DNA of 9,593 nucleotides from DATLFI01 sp035524895. GTDB lineage: Bacteria; Acidobacteriota; Thermoanaerobaculia; Multivoradales; Multivoraceae. Below the pieces are notes generated by a model, which was given only the letters and a program-made list of their open reading frames with translations, did no database searches and had not been told where the DNA came from. Made by a program: the position numbers and the translations under genes. Positions 1 to 6,540 of the stretch are shown piece by piece. How positions within the stretch are numbered: position 1 is the first letter of the stretch; each line of letters starts with the position of its first letter. The stretch covers positions 1 to 9,593 of the forward strand of contig DATLFI010000146.1 of the NCBI GenBank assembly GCA_035524895.1, in the 5' to 3' direction.

Positions 1-226
1 GGGCAGCTTGCCTGCACCGACGTCGCCGCTGCGCGGCTCTGGTAGGGGGCGGCGTGGGGCCGTCTGCGGTGTTGCGCTCGCGAAGCGTGTGACCCAGCAT
101 CGCCACCGCTCGCGCGCCAACGCCGAGCCGCCGGTAGAGCCTCTGCAGGCGAAGGACCTTCCCCGCGCACCGCATGAGCATCCGGCCCCACGGCGCTCCC
201 AACGCAGCCCACGGGGGTTCCACCAC
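1..226 (-). other. Weak possible minus-strand partial ORF, divergent from lpxD
   Basis: On the minus strand a frame opens after a TAG at 235-233. It has GTG codons at 226-224 and 223-221, then ATG codons further in, and stays open to the left edge (about 75 codons). The middle part (VLRLQRLYRRLGVGARAVAM) loosely resembles the last helices of a LuxR-type helix-turn-helix, but the preceding part of such a domain is missing, and the later residues become an Arg/Pro-rich run typical of shadow frames. I see no Shine-Dalgarno sequence. It is probably not a gene; it is recorded because it has no competing gene on the other strand. Confidence 0.13.
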
Positions 227-261
227 GGGCTGCTAGGCTCGATCGACACCCGGAGAGCGCC
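1..261. other. Region upstream of lpxD with no convincing gene
   Basis: No recognisable protein is encoded here on either strand. A plus-strand frame is open from the left edge and ends in a GTGA overlap with the lpxD start (stop at 263-265), but its translation is rich in Arg, Pro, His and Ser and looks like a shadow frame. A second plus frame stops at 43-45 and could be the last 14 residues of an upstream gene (ending AAARLW), which cannot be tested here. The bamA and ompH/skp genes that precede lpxD in many proteobacteria are not visible in this stretch. No clear promoter hexamers or terminator were found. Confidence 0.5.
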
Positions 262-1299
262 GTGAGCAGCTACCGACTCGGAGAGCTGGCAGCTGAGGTG
301 GGTGGGGAGGTGCGGGGCAACCCAGAGCGATTGGTGGTGGGCTTGCGTCCGCTCGAGCTCGCCGGCCCCGAGGACCTGTCCTTCCTGACCAACCCGAAGT
401 ACCGGGCCCTGGCGGAGGCCTCCCGCGCGGGCGCCCTGCTGGTCGACGCGGCGGGGGCCGACGGGCTCGACCGCGACCTGATCGTCTGCGCGGATCCCTA
501 TCTCGCCGTGGCGCTGCTGCTCCAGAAACTCCATCCTCGACCTGTCCGCGAGGGCGGCGTGCATCGGACGGCGGTGGTGGGCCGCGACTGTGAAATCTCC
601 GAGAGCGCTCGTGTGGGTCCCTACGTGGTGCTCGGCGACCGCGTTCGGATCGGTGCGGCCGCGGTGCTCGAGGCACACGTGGTGGTCGGAGAAGGTTGCT
701 CCATCGGTGCCGGAGTCGTGCTCCATCCCCACGTCGTGGTCTACGACCGCGCGGAGATCGGAGAGGGCTGCGTGCTCCACGCCGGTGCCGTGGTGGGCTC
801 GGACGGCTTCGGCTTCGCGGCGCACGGCGGCAAGCAGGTCAAGGTGCCGCAGCTCGGCACGGTGCGGCTGGGTCGCGAGGTCGAGGTCGGAGCCAACTCG
901 GCGATCGACCGTGCCACGTTCGAAGCCACCACGATCGGCGACCACACCAAGATCGACAACCTGGTGCAGGTTGGGCACAACGTCCAGATCGGCAGCGGCT
1001 GCATCCTGTGCGGGCAAGTGGGGATCTCCGGCAGCACCCGCCTGGGCGACGGAGTGGTGTTCGCCGGGCAGGCTGGCGCTGCGAACCACCTCGACATCGG
1101 CGACGGGGTGCGTGTGGCTGCCCAGACGGCTGTCTTTGCCTCGGTCGAGGCCGGGCAGGCGGTGGGCGGCACGCCGGCGGTCCCTTTGGCCGAATGGCGA
1201 CGCCAGGTGGCAGCCCTGCGTCGCCTCCCAGAGCTGCTGCGGCGTTTGGCTCGCCTCGAACGGCGGCTGGACGCGACCAAGGAGCCAGGCGAGGGATAG
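262..1299 (+). CDS. lpxD: UDP-3-O-(3-hydroxyacyl)glucosamine N-acyltransferase (LpxD)
   Basis: LpxD catalyses the third step of lipid A synthesis: it transfers a (3R)-hydroxyacyl chain from ACP to the 2-amino group of UDP-3-O-acylglucosamine in the cytoplasm. The 345-residue product has the LpxD plan. An N-terminal uridine-binding domain (about 1-100) carries the conserved FLTNPKYR stretch at 41-48. A left-handed beta helix of hexapeptide repeats follows (about 108-310), and the C-terminus is a short charged helix (LLRRLARLERRL). The catalytic histidine lies in QVGHN at residue 239, the same number as in E. coli LpxD, and GSDGFGFA at 179-186 matches the family motif. I chose the GTG at 262 because GGAG at 252-255 sits six bases upstream and the protein then begins at the usual family position. 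It is the first gene of the lpxD-fabZ-lpxA block. Confidence 0.97.
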   Translation: MSSYRLGELAAEVGGEVRGNPERLVVGLRPLELAGPEDLSFLTNPKYRALAEASRAGALLVDAAGADGLDRDLIVCADPYLAVALLLQKLHPRPVREGGVHRTAVVGRDCEISESARVGPYVVLGDRVRIGAAAVLEAHVVVGEGCSIGAGVVLHPHVVVYDRAEIGEGCVLHAGAVVGSDGFGFAAHGGKQVKVPQLGTVRLGREVEVGANSAIDRATFEATTIGDHTKIDNLVQVGHNVQIGSGCILCGQVGISGSTRLGDGVVFAGQAGAANHLDIGDGVRVAAQTAVFASVEAGQAVGGTPAVPLAEWRRQVAALRRLPELLRRLARLERRLDATKEPGEG

Positions 1300-1393
1300 G
1301 ATCGCGGGCGAGCCGATCGACTGGCAGGCTCGTGTGTGGTGAGCACCGCCGCGAACGTTTCGATGGCCCGCTCCCTGAGGGACGCGGACGGAC

Positions 1394-1405
1394 GGAGGAG
1401 TCTTG
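1394..1405 (+). promoter_or_regulatory. Ribosome binding site fixing the TTG start of fabZ
   Basis: A purine-rich GGAGGAG (1394-1400) lies immediately before the TTG at 1403-1405. It is the strongest Shine-Dalgarno match near fabZ and decides in favour of the rare start codon. The next in-frame ATG (within PMLLID) would cut into the conserved fold. Confidence 0.6.
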
Positions 1406-1855
1406 AGCAGCGAGCAAGGACCCCCATACGGTCTGGACTGGATCACCCGGCTCCTGCCGCACCGCTATCCGATGCTGCTCATCGATCGGGTGATCGAGCT
1501 CGAGCCGAGGCGCATCGTGTGCCTCAAGAACCTGACCTGCAACGAGGCCTTCTTCCAGGGTCACTTTCCGGGCCGTCCTGTGATGCCCGGCGTCTATACC
1601 GTCGAGGCGCTGGCGCAGGCGGCTGGTCTGCTGCTGATGAACGGCCGCCCGGAGCTGCACGGAAAGGTGATCTTCTTCACCGGCATCGATCACGCGCGTT
1701 TTCGCCGGCCGGTCGTCCCTGGCGACCAGCTCCGACTCGAGGTCGAGCTGCTGCGCACCCGTGGCTACCACGCGAAGCTCACCGGCAGGGCCCTGGTCGA
1801 CGGCCAGGTCGCGGTCGAGGCGGTGTGCAGCTCGATGTTTGCTCCCGACAAGTAG
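1403..1855 (+). CDS. fabZ: 3-hydroxyacyl-[acyl-carrier-protein] dehydratase (FabZ)
   Basis: FabZ removes water from (3R)-hydroxyacyl-ACP to give trans-2-enoyl-ACP in type II fatty acid synthesis. It therefore competes with LpxA and LpxD for the same hydroxyacyl-ACP pool, which explains its place between them. The 150-residue hot-dog-fold protein has the early LLPHRYPMLLIDRV motif, then GHFPGRPVMPGV with catalytic His54 and VEALAQAAG with Glu68. Both residues carry the same numbers as in E. coli FabZ, and the length is nearly identical. The start is a TTG at 1403, chosen because GGAGGAG at 1394-1400 lies just upstream and no ATG or GTG in frame precedes the LLPHRYP motif. The SD is rather close to the start codon. 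A 103-base gap separates it from lpxD. Confidence 0.96.
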   Translation: MSSEQGPPYGLDWITRLLPHRYPMLLIDRVIELEPRRIVCLKNLTCNEAFFQGHFPGRPVMPGVYTVEALAQAAGLLLMNGRPELHGKVIFFTGIDHARFRRPVVPGDQLRLEVELLRTRGYHAKLTGRALVDGQVAVEAVCSSMFAPDK

Positions 1856-1929
1856 GTCATCGCGAGTCGCGCGTTAGCGCCCTTCCCGAAGATGGAATCT
1901 CCGCCGACCGGGTCGGCCGCCGAGCTCGA

Positions 1930-2748
1930 ATGTCACAGATTCATCCCACCGCCGTCATCGATCCCACCGCCGAGCTGGGCGCCGATGTCCAGATCGGACC
2001 CTACGCGGTCGTCGGCGCGGAGGTGCGCATCGGCGATCGCTGCGAGATCGGTGCCGCGGCGCAGATCGCCGGGCCGTCGGCCTTGGGGCCCGAGAACCGG
2101 GTCTTCCCGCACGCGTGCCTCGGCCTGCCGCCGCAGGATCTCAAGTTCCGAGGCGAGCGCACGACGCTCGAGATAGGTGCTGGGAACGAGTTCCGCGAGT
2201 TCTGCACGGTCCACCGTGGGACCGTGTCCGGCGGCGGGCGCACCTCCATCGGCGATCACAACCTGTTCATGACCTACAGCCACGTCGCCCACGACTGTCA
2301 CGTCGGCAGCCACACCGTGTTCTCGAACTGCGGCACTCTCGCGGGTCACGTCGAAGTGCAGGACTGGGCGGTCATCGGAGCGTTCACGGCGGTGCATCAG
2401 TTCACTCGAGTCGGCGCGCACGCGTATCTCGGCGGCTACACCCGGCTGATCCTCGACGCGCTCCCCTTCGCCATCAGCGTCGGGCTGCGGGCGCAGTGCA
2501 TCGGTCTCAATCGCATCGGGCTCCAGCGCCGCAGCTTCGATGATGCGACTATCGAGACGCTGGAGAAAGCCCTGCGTCTCGTGGCTCGCTCGCCGCTGAC
2601 CAAGGCGGCCGAGGAGCTGCGCCAGAGCTTCTGGGATGTTCCGGCGGTGCGCCAGCTCGTCGAGTTCGCCGAGTCGAGCGAGCGCGGGTTCACCCGCACC
2701 ACTCCTCGCCGTTCGGCGGCCGAAGCCGGACCGGACGGCGACGAGTGA
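1930..2748 (+). CDS. lpxA: UDP-N-acetylglucosamine O-acyltransferase (LpxA)
   Basis: LpxA catalyses the first step of lipid A synthesis, transferring a (3R)-hydroxyacyl chain from ACP to the 3-position of UDP-GlcNAc in the cytoplasm. The 272-residue product has an N-terminal left-handed beta helix (about 1-185) starting IHPTAVIDPTAELG, and a C-terminal helical domain (about 190-255). Catalytic His121 in SHVAHDC corresponds to E. coli His125, and His118, His140, His156 and His164 match other conserved histidines. Gly169 in YLGGY aligns with E. coli Gly173, the acyl-length ruler residue that leaves room for a C14 chain. The protein ends in a polar tail of about 17 residues after SSERGF, beyond the E. 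coli end. The ATG at 1930 has only a weak GAG upstream, but it starts the protein exactly at the first hexapeptide repeat. It lies 74 bases after fabZ. Confidence 0.97.
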   Translation: MSQIHPTAVIDPTAELGADVQIGPYAVVGAEVRIGDRCEIGAAAQIAGPSALGPENRVFPHACLGLPPQDLKFRGERTTLEIGAGNEFREFCTVHRGTVSGGGRTSIGDHNLFMTYSHVAHDCHVGSHTVFSNCGTLAGHVEVQDWAVIGAFTAVHQFTRVGAHAYLGGYTRLILDALPFAISVGLRAQCIGLNRIGLQRRSFDDATIETLEKALRLVARSPLTKAAEELRQSFWDVPAVRQLVEFAESSERGFTRTTPRRSAAEAGPDGDE

Positions 2749-2779
2749 CGAGCCCCGCGACCGGACACGAGGAGCGGGA

Positions 2780-3745
2780 GTGACGCTGCGAGCGGGGGTC
2801 ATCGGCACCGGCGCGCTCGGACGGCACCACGTGCGCATCCTCAGCGAGCTCGACGGAGTGGAGCTCGTCGGTGTCTGCGACGCGAGGCCCGAGATCGCCG
2901 CCGAGTTGGCGGCCCGGCACGAGACACGAGTGTTCGGGGAGGCGGGAGAGCTGCTGCGCGCTCTCGACGCGGTGGTGTTGGCGGTGCCGACGCGGGACCA
3001 CGCGGCGCTCGCCTGTCAGGCGCTCGCGGCGGGGGTCCACGTGCTGGTCGAGAAGCCGATGGCGACCACCCTGGAGGAGGCCGATCGGATGGTCGCGGCG
3101 GCTGGTGGCCTCGTGCTGGCCGTCGGTCACGTCGAGTTCCACAACCCCGCCGTGCAGAGGTTGCTGTCCACGGCGCCGGCCGCGCGTTTCCTGGAGATCG
3201 AGCGCCTCTCGACCTTCAGTCCGCGCAGTCTCGACGTCGACGTCCTGCTCGACCTAATGATCCATGACTTGCAGATCCTGCAGGCGCTCGATCCGACGGG
3301 CCTCCGGGAAGTGCGCGCCGCCGGCATCGCGGTGCTCTCGGATCGAGTGGATATCGCGAGCGCGAGACTGGAGCTCGAGTCGGGCTGCGTCGCGAACCTG
3401 ACCGCGTCACGGATCTCGGATCTGCGCGTACGCCGGCTGCGCATGTTCTCGCACGAGGCCTACCACTCCCTCGACTATCAGGAGCAGACGATCAAGGGCT
3501 TCCGTCTCGAAGGCGGAGTCGCCGAACGTCGCATCGTGCCGGCTGACCTGCCGGTCGAGCGCGACGAGCCGTTGCGGCGAGAGCTGCTGGCCTTCGTGGC
3601 CCGGTGCCGAGGCGAGGACGTCCCACTGGTCGACGGTGTTGCCGGTCGGGCCGCCCTCGCGCTCGCGCTCGAGGTACAGAGAGCCATCGTCGCGCACGCG
3701 GAACGCGCCGCGCCGCGGCGAGGCCAGACCCGCGCCGCCGAATAG
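2780..3745 (+). CDS. Gfo/Idh/MocA-family oxidoreductase of the lpx cluster, possibly GnnA-like
   Basis: This is an NAD(P)-dependent sugar oxidoreductase of 321 residues. The N-terminal Rossmann domain has the GTGALG nucleotide-binding loop at 9-14 and the family EKP motif at 91-93. The C-terminal alpha/beta domain carries LDLMIHDLQIL, with His162 and Asp163 at the catalytic position typical of this family. Members beside lpxA include GnnA of Acidithiobacillus ferrooxidans, which oxidises the 3-hydroxyl of UDP-GlcNAc so that the aminotransferase GnnB can make UDP-GlcNAc3N for amide-linked lipid A. By position this gene could do the same, but no aminotransferase is in view, so the substrate is an inference. 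The GTG at 2780 is chosen because GAGGAG at 2769-2774 is five bases upstream and the Rossmann strand starts directly after it. The gene follows lpxA by 31 bases, probably in one operon. The C-terminal tail is Arg/Ala-rich. Confidence 0.88.
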   Translation: MTLRAGVIGTGALGRHHVRILSELDGVELVGVCDARPEIAAELAARHETRVFGEAGELLRALDAVVLAVPTRDHAALACQALAAGVHVLVEKPMATTLEEADRMVAAAGGLVLAVGHVEFHNPAVQRLLSTAPAARFLEIERLSTFSPRSLDVDVLLDLMIHDLQILQALDPTGLREVRAAGIAVLSDRVDIASARLELESGCVANLTASRISDLRVRRLRMFSHEAYHSLDYQEQTIKGFRLEGGVAERRIVPADLPVERDEPLRRELLAFVARCRGEDVPLVDGVAGRAALALALEVQRAIVAHAERAAPRRGQTRAAE

Positions 3746-3813
3746 CCTGCGGGACCGTGGGTCGCGCGGACCGCCTGCTCGTGCCTGGCCAGAACTTCTC
3801 AGGAGTGACTTTG

Positions 3814-4701
3814 ATGAAACCCAGCCCGGTTGGCATTCTCGGCGGCAGCGGCCTCTACCGCATGGCCGGGCTCCAGGTGCAGGACGAACGAGAGCTGCAA
3901 ACGCCGTTCGGCGCACCCTCCGATCGATACGTGCTGGGCGAGCTGCACGGTCGACCCGTGGCGTTCCTGTCCCGTCACGGCCAGGGGCATCGGCTGATGC
4001 CTAGCGAGCTCAACTACCGGGCCAACATCTTCGGCTTCAAGCTGCTGGGCGTCGAGCGTATCGTTTCCCTGTCAGCAGTCGGATCGATGAAGGAGGACCT
4101 CCGGCCCACGGACATCGTGGTGGTCGACCAGTTCATCGACCGGACGCGACACCGGCCAGACACCTTCTTCGGCGACGGGCTGGTGGCGCACGTGTCGTTC
4201 GCGGACCCGGTGTGCCCGCAGCTCGCGGGACTCTTCGTGGGGTGCGGACGCGCAGCCGGAGCGAAGGTGCAAGAGGGCGGCACGTACCTGTGCATGGAGG
4301 GGCCGCAGTTTTCCACGCGGGCCGAATCGAGGCTCTACCGACAGTGGGGCGTCGACGTCATCGGCATGACCAACCTGCAGGAGGCCAAGCTCGCGCGAGA
4401 AGCGGAGATCTGCTACGCGACGCTGGCACTGGTCACCGACTACGACTGCTGGCACGAGGAAGAGGAGGACGTCAACGTCAGCTCGGTGCTCGAGGCCCTG
4501 CGTAGAAACGCTGCCACCGCCCAGGACGTGGTGGGCCGGGTGGTGGAGAGCCTCCCAGCGGAACGGACTTGCGGTTGCGGCAGCGCCCTCGAGCACGCTC
4601 TGATCACCGATCCCGCAGCGGTGTCGGATGCATCGTTGGAGCGGCTTCGGCCCCTGGTCGGGCGATACTTCCCGAACCGGAGCACCACCAGCACCAGCTG
4701 A
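3814..4701 (+). CDS. mtnP: S-methyl-5'-thioadenosine phosphorylase
   Basis: The enzyme splits S-methyl-5'-thioadenosine, a by-product of polyamine synthesis, with phosphate to give adenine and 5-methylthioribose-1-phosphate, feeding methionine and purine salvage. The 295-residue product belongs to the PNP/MTAP family. It has ILGGSGLY at 8-15, the phosphate-site motif SRHGQGH at 53-59, LSAVGSM near 85-91, MEGPQFSTRAE at 161-171 and MTN at 185-187. The DYDCW stretch (Asp209, Asp211) is the adenine-binding signature of MTAPs; the inosine-specific relatives I know of differ there. A Cys-Gly-Cys pair at 253-255 lies near the C-terminus. The ATG at 3814 has AGGAG at 3801-3805 eight bases upstream; in-frame GTG 3805 and TTG 3811 are less likely starts. 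Adenine from this reaction is the substrate of Apt encoded further downstream. Confidence 0.94.
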   Translation: MKPSPVGILGGSGLYRMAGLQVQDERELQTPFGAPSDRYVLGELHGRPVAFLSRHGQGHRLMPSELNYRANIFGFKLLGVERIVSLSAVGSMKEDLRPTDIVVVDQFIDRTRHRPDTFFGDGLVAHVSFADPVCPQLAGLFVGCGRAAGAKVQEGGTYLCMEGPQFSTRAESRLYRQWGVDVIGMTNLQEAKLAREAEICYATLALVTDYDCWHEEEEDVNVSSVLEALRRNAATAQDVVGRVVESLPAERTCGCGSALEHALITDPAAVSDASLERLRPLVGRYFPNRSTTSTS

Positions 4702-4755
4702 CCCCAGCGACCCGCGCTCCCTTCGCGCAGGCTCGCCAGCGAGCTCTCTCACCCC

Positions 4756-5535
4756 ATGCCACGAATCCTGCTGACGAACGATGATGGTTATCTGGCCGAG
4801 GGCCTGGGCGCTCTCGCGGACGAGCTCGGCCGCTGGGCCGAGGTGGTGGTCGTGGCGCCCGACCGCGAGCGCAGCGGCAGCGGCAGGTCGATCACGCTGC
4901 ACCATCCGCTGCGGCTCACCGAGCTGAAGCCGGCGCCGCGAGCGGGCTCGTGGCACCTCGTCAACGGCACCCCGACCGATTGCATCAACCTCGCAGTCCA
5001 CTTCGTTCTGGCGGATCGGCCTCCCGACCTGGTGGTCTCTGGGATCAACCATGGTCTCAACCTGGGGGACGACGTGTTCTACTCGGGCACCGTCAACGCC
5101 GCCTGCGAGGCTCGCCAGTTCGAGCTGCCGGCAGTGGCGCTCAGCCAGGAGCTCGGAGAGCGCGACATGACCGACAGCGCGCGCATCGCCTCCCTGTTGC
5201 TGCGCCGTCTCGTGGCAGAGGGCCCGCGGTCCGAGCTGCTGCTCAACGTCAACTTCCCCGCAGCCGAGATCCGCGGAGTGCAGGTCACTCGCCTCGGGCG
5301 GCGCGTGTATCGGGACGTGGTGGTCGCCAAGACCGATCCACGGGGTCAGGCCTACTACTGGCTTGCGGGCAAGCCACAGTGGGACGATGCCGCCGGCAAC
5401 GACCAGGAAGCGATCCTTCGCGGCTTCGCGTCGGTCACGCCATTACGCATGAGCGGGTTCACCGACGACGTGGCGATGGAGCAGCTCGCGGCAGAGCTCC
5501 AAGGTCTGGAGCTCGATGCGGTGCCGGGCGGATGA
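4756..5535 (+). CDS. surE: 5'/3'-nucleotidase SurE
   Basis: SurE is a metal-dependent phosphatase that acts on nucleoside 5'- and 3'-monophosphates and is linked to stationary-phase survival. The 259-residue product begins with the diagnostic ILLTNDDGY, whose Asp9 and Asp10 bind the metal. Further metal-site residues are Ser40 in APDRERSGSG and Asn98 in VVSGINHG. The GDDVFYSGTVNAACE stretch also matches the family well, and the length is close to the E. coli protein. The ATG at 4756 begins directly at the first beta strand, although no good Shine-Dalgarno sequence precedes it (CGAG around 4740 is the best). It starts 54 bases after the MTA phosphorylase gene. Its stop overlaps the start of pcm, the classic surE-pcm pairing. 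Confidence 0.97.
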   Translation: MPRILLTNDDGYLAEGLGALADELGRWAEVVVVAPDRERSGSGRSITLHHPLRLTELKPAPRAGSWHLVNGTPTDCINLAVHFVLADRPPDLVVSGINHGLNLGDDVFYSGTVNAACEARQFELPAVALSQELGERDMTDSARIASLLLRRLVAEGPRSELLLNVNFPAAEIRGVQVTRLGRRVYRDVVVAKTDPRGQAYYWLAGKPQWDDAAGNDQEAILRGFASVTPLRMSGFTDDVAMEQLAAELQGLELDAVPGG

Positions 5536-6191
5536 TGGAGACGCAGCGGTACCAGCGTGATCGGCTGGTGCAGGAGCTCCGCCGCCGCGGAATCCGCGAC
5601 GAGCGCGTGCTGGAGGCGGTCCGGCAGGTGCCGCGCCACCTGTTCGTCGACGAGCACCTCCGCGGGCAGGCCTACCGGGACAATGCCCTGCCGATTCGCG
5701 AGGGGCAGACCATCTCGCAACCGTGGGTGGTCGCGCGCATGACCGAGCTGCTGCAGGTCGAGCCGACGCACTCCGTGCTCGAGATCGGCACCGGATCCGG
5801 GTACCAGACCGCGGTCTTGGCACACCTCGCGCGGGTGGTCTACAGCATCGAGCGAATCGCGTCGTTGGCGCGCGAGGCGATCGGCCGCATGCGTCAGCTC
5901 GGCCTGCAGAACGTGAAGATCCACGTCTTCGACGGCACTTCTGGCTGGAGCGAGGCGGCGCCCTACGACCGCATCCTGGTGACCGCGGGCGCTCCGGCGG
6001 TGCCGCCGCGGTTGCTCGAGCAGCTCAAGCCGTCGGGGCGCTTGGTCATCCCGGAGGGGGATCGAGAGGAGCAGGCGCTGACCATCTATGACAAGGGCAG
6101 GACGGGAAGGGTGCAGAAGCGGGTCGGCGAGGCCGTCGCCTTCGTGCCGCTGATCGGTCGCGAGGGTTGGCCGGAGCGCGAGCCGCGATGA
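5532..6191 (+). CDS. pcm: Protein-L-isoaspartate O-methyltransferase
   Basis: Pcm methylates L-isoaspartyl residues in aged proteins using S-adenosylmethionine, which starts their conversion back to aspartate. The 219-residue product aligns with E. coli Pcm throughout. LPIREGQTISQP at 53-64 contains the active-site TISQP, and VLEIGTGSGYQTA at 82-94 is SAM-binding motif I. YSIERI near 103-108 is the acidic loop after strand 2, and YDRILVTAGAP is the post-II region. The N-terminal helical part (about 1-50) with VPRHLFVDE is also typical. The start is the first of two consecutive ATG codons (5532 and 5535); ATGA at 5532-5535 overlaps the surE stop, so translation is probably coupled. The C-terminus in turn overlaps acyP. 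Confidence 0.96.
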   Translation: MMETQRYQRDRLVQELRRRGIRDERVLEAVRQVPRHLFVDEHLRGQAYRDNALPIREGQTISQPWVVARMTELLQVEPTHSVLEIGTGSGYQTAVLAHLARVVYSIERIASLAREAIGRMRQLGLQNVKIHVFDGTSGWSEAAPYDRILVTAGAPAVPPRLLEQLKPSGRLVIPEGDREEQALTIYDKGRTGRVQKRVGEAVAFVPLIGREGWPEREPR

Positions 6192-6475
6192 GCGGCCCGC
6201 TGCCACGTGTCGCGACGCGCTTCCTGGTGTCCGGCCGCGTGCAGGGCGTTTACTTCCGCGCGTTCACGCGGGAGCGGGCTCGTGAGCTGGGGATCGACGG
6301 CTGGGTGCGCAACCTGCCGGACGGTCGCGTGGAATGCGTGGCTGCGGGCACCCCAGAGGACCTGGCATGCCTACGTGCGGTGCTGGAGCTAGGGCCACCT
6401 GCAGCGAGCGTGATGGCCGTCGAGGAAGGCCCGTGGGAGGGCGTGGTGGCGAAGGGCTTCGAGACTCGCCGTTGA
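6188..6475 (+). CDS. acyP: Acylphosphatase
   Basis: Acylphosphatase hydrolyses the carboxyl-phosphate bond of acyl phosphates such as acetyl phosphate, carbamoyl phosphate and 1,3-bisphosphoglycerate in the cytosol. The 95-residue product has the full family signature. FLVSGRVQGVYFRAFTRE holds the phosphate-binding loop and catalytic Arg24, and GWVRNLPDGRVE holds catalytic Asn42. The length is normal for this small ferredoxin-like fold. ATG at 6188 overlaps the pcm stop as ATGA (6188-6191), so it is the third gene of a tightly coupled surE-pcm-acyP unit. Its physiological substrate cannot be read from the sequence. Confidence 0.95.
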   Translation: MSGPLPRVATRFLVSGRVQGVYFRAFTRERARELGIDGWVRNLPDGRVECVAAGTPEDLACLRAVLELGPPAASVMAVEEGPWEGVVAKGFETRR

Positions 6476-6540
6476 GCTCCTGGACATCCTGCGGACTACG
6501 GAACCCGAGACTCGTTCACCACCTCATCGGAGCCCACACC

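Noticed and set aside
1336..1929. The lpxA frame stays open for about 198 codons upstream, across fabZ, suggesting an N-terminal extension or fusion of LpxA.
   Set aside because: The upstream translation is low-complexity and Arg/Pro/Ala-rich, while the overlapping frame encodes a complete FabZ with its catalytic residues. LpxA family members begin at the IHPTAVIDP repeat, matching ATG 1930.
3604..3813. Open upstream extension of the MTA phosphorylase frame overlapping the end of the oxidoreductase gene.
   Set aside because: The extension is Arg-rich with no domain character, and ATG 3814 has a good Shine-Dalgarno sequence and begins right at the GGSGLY strand.
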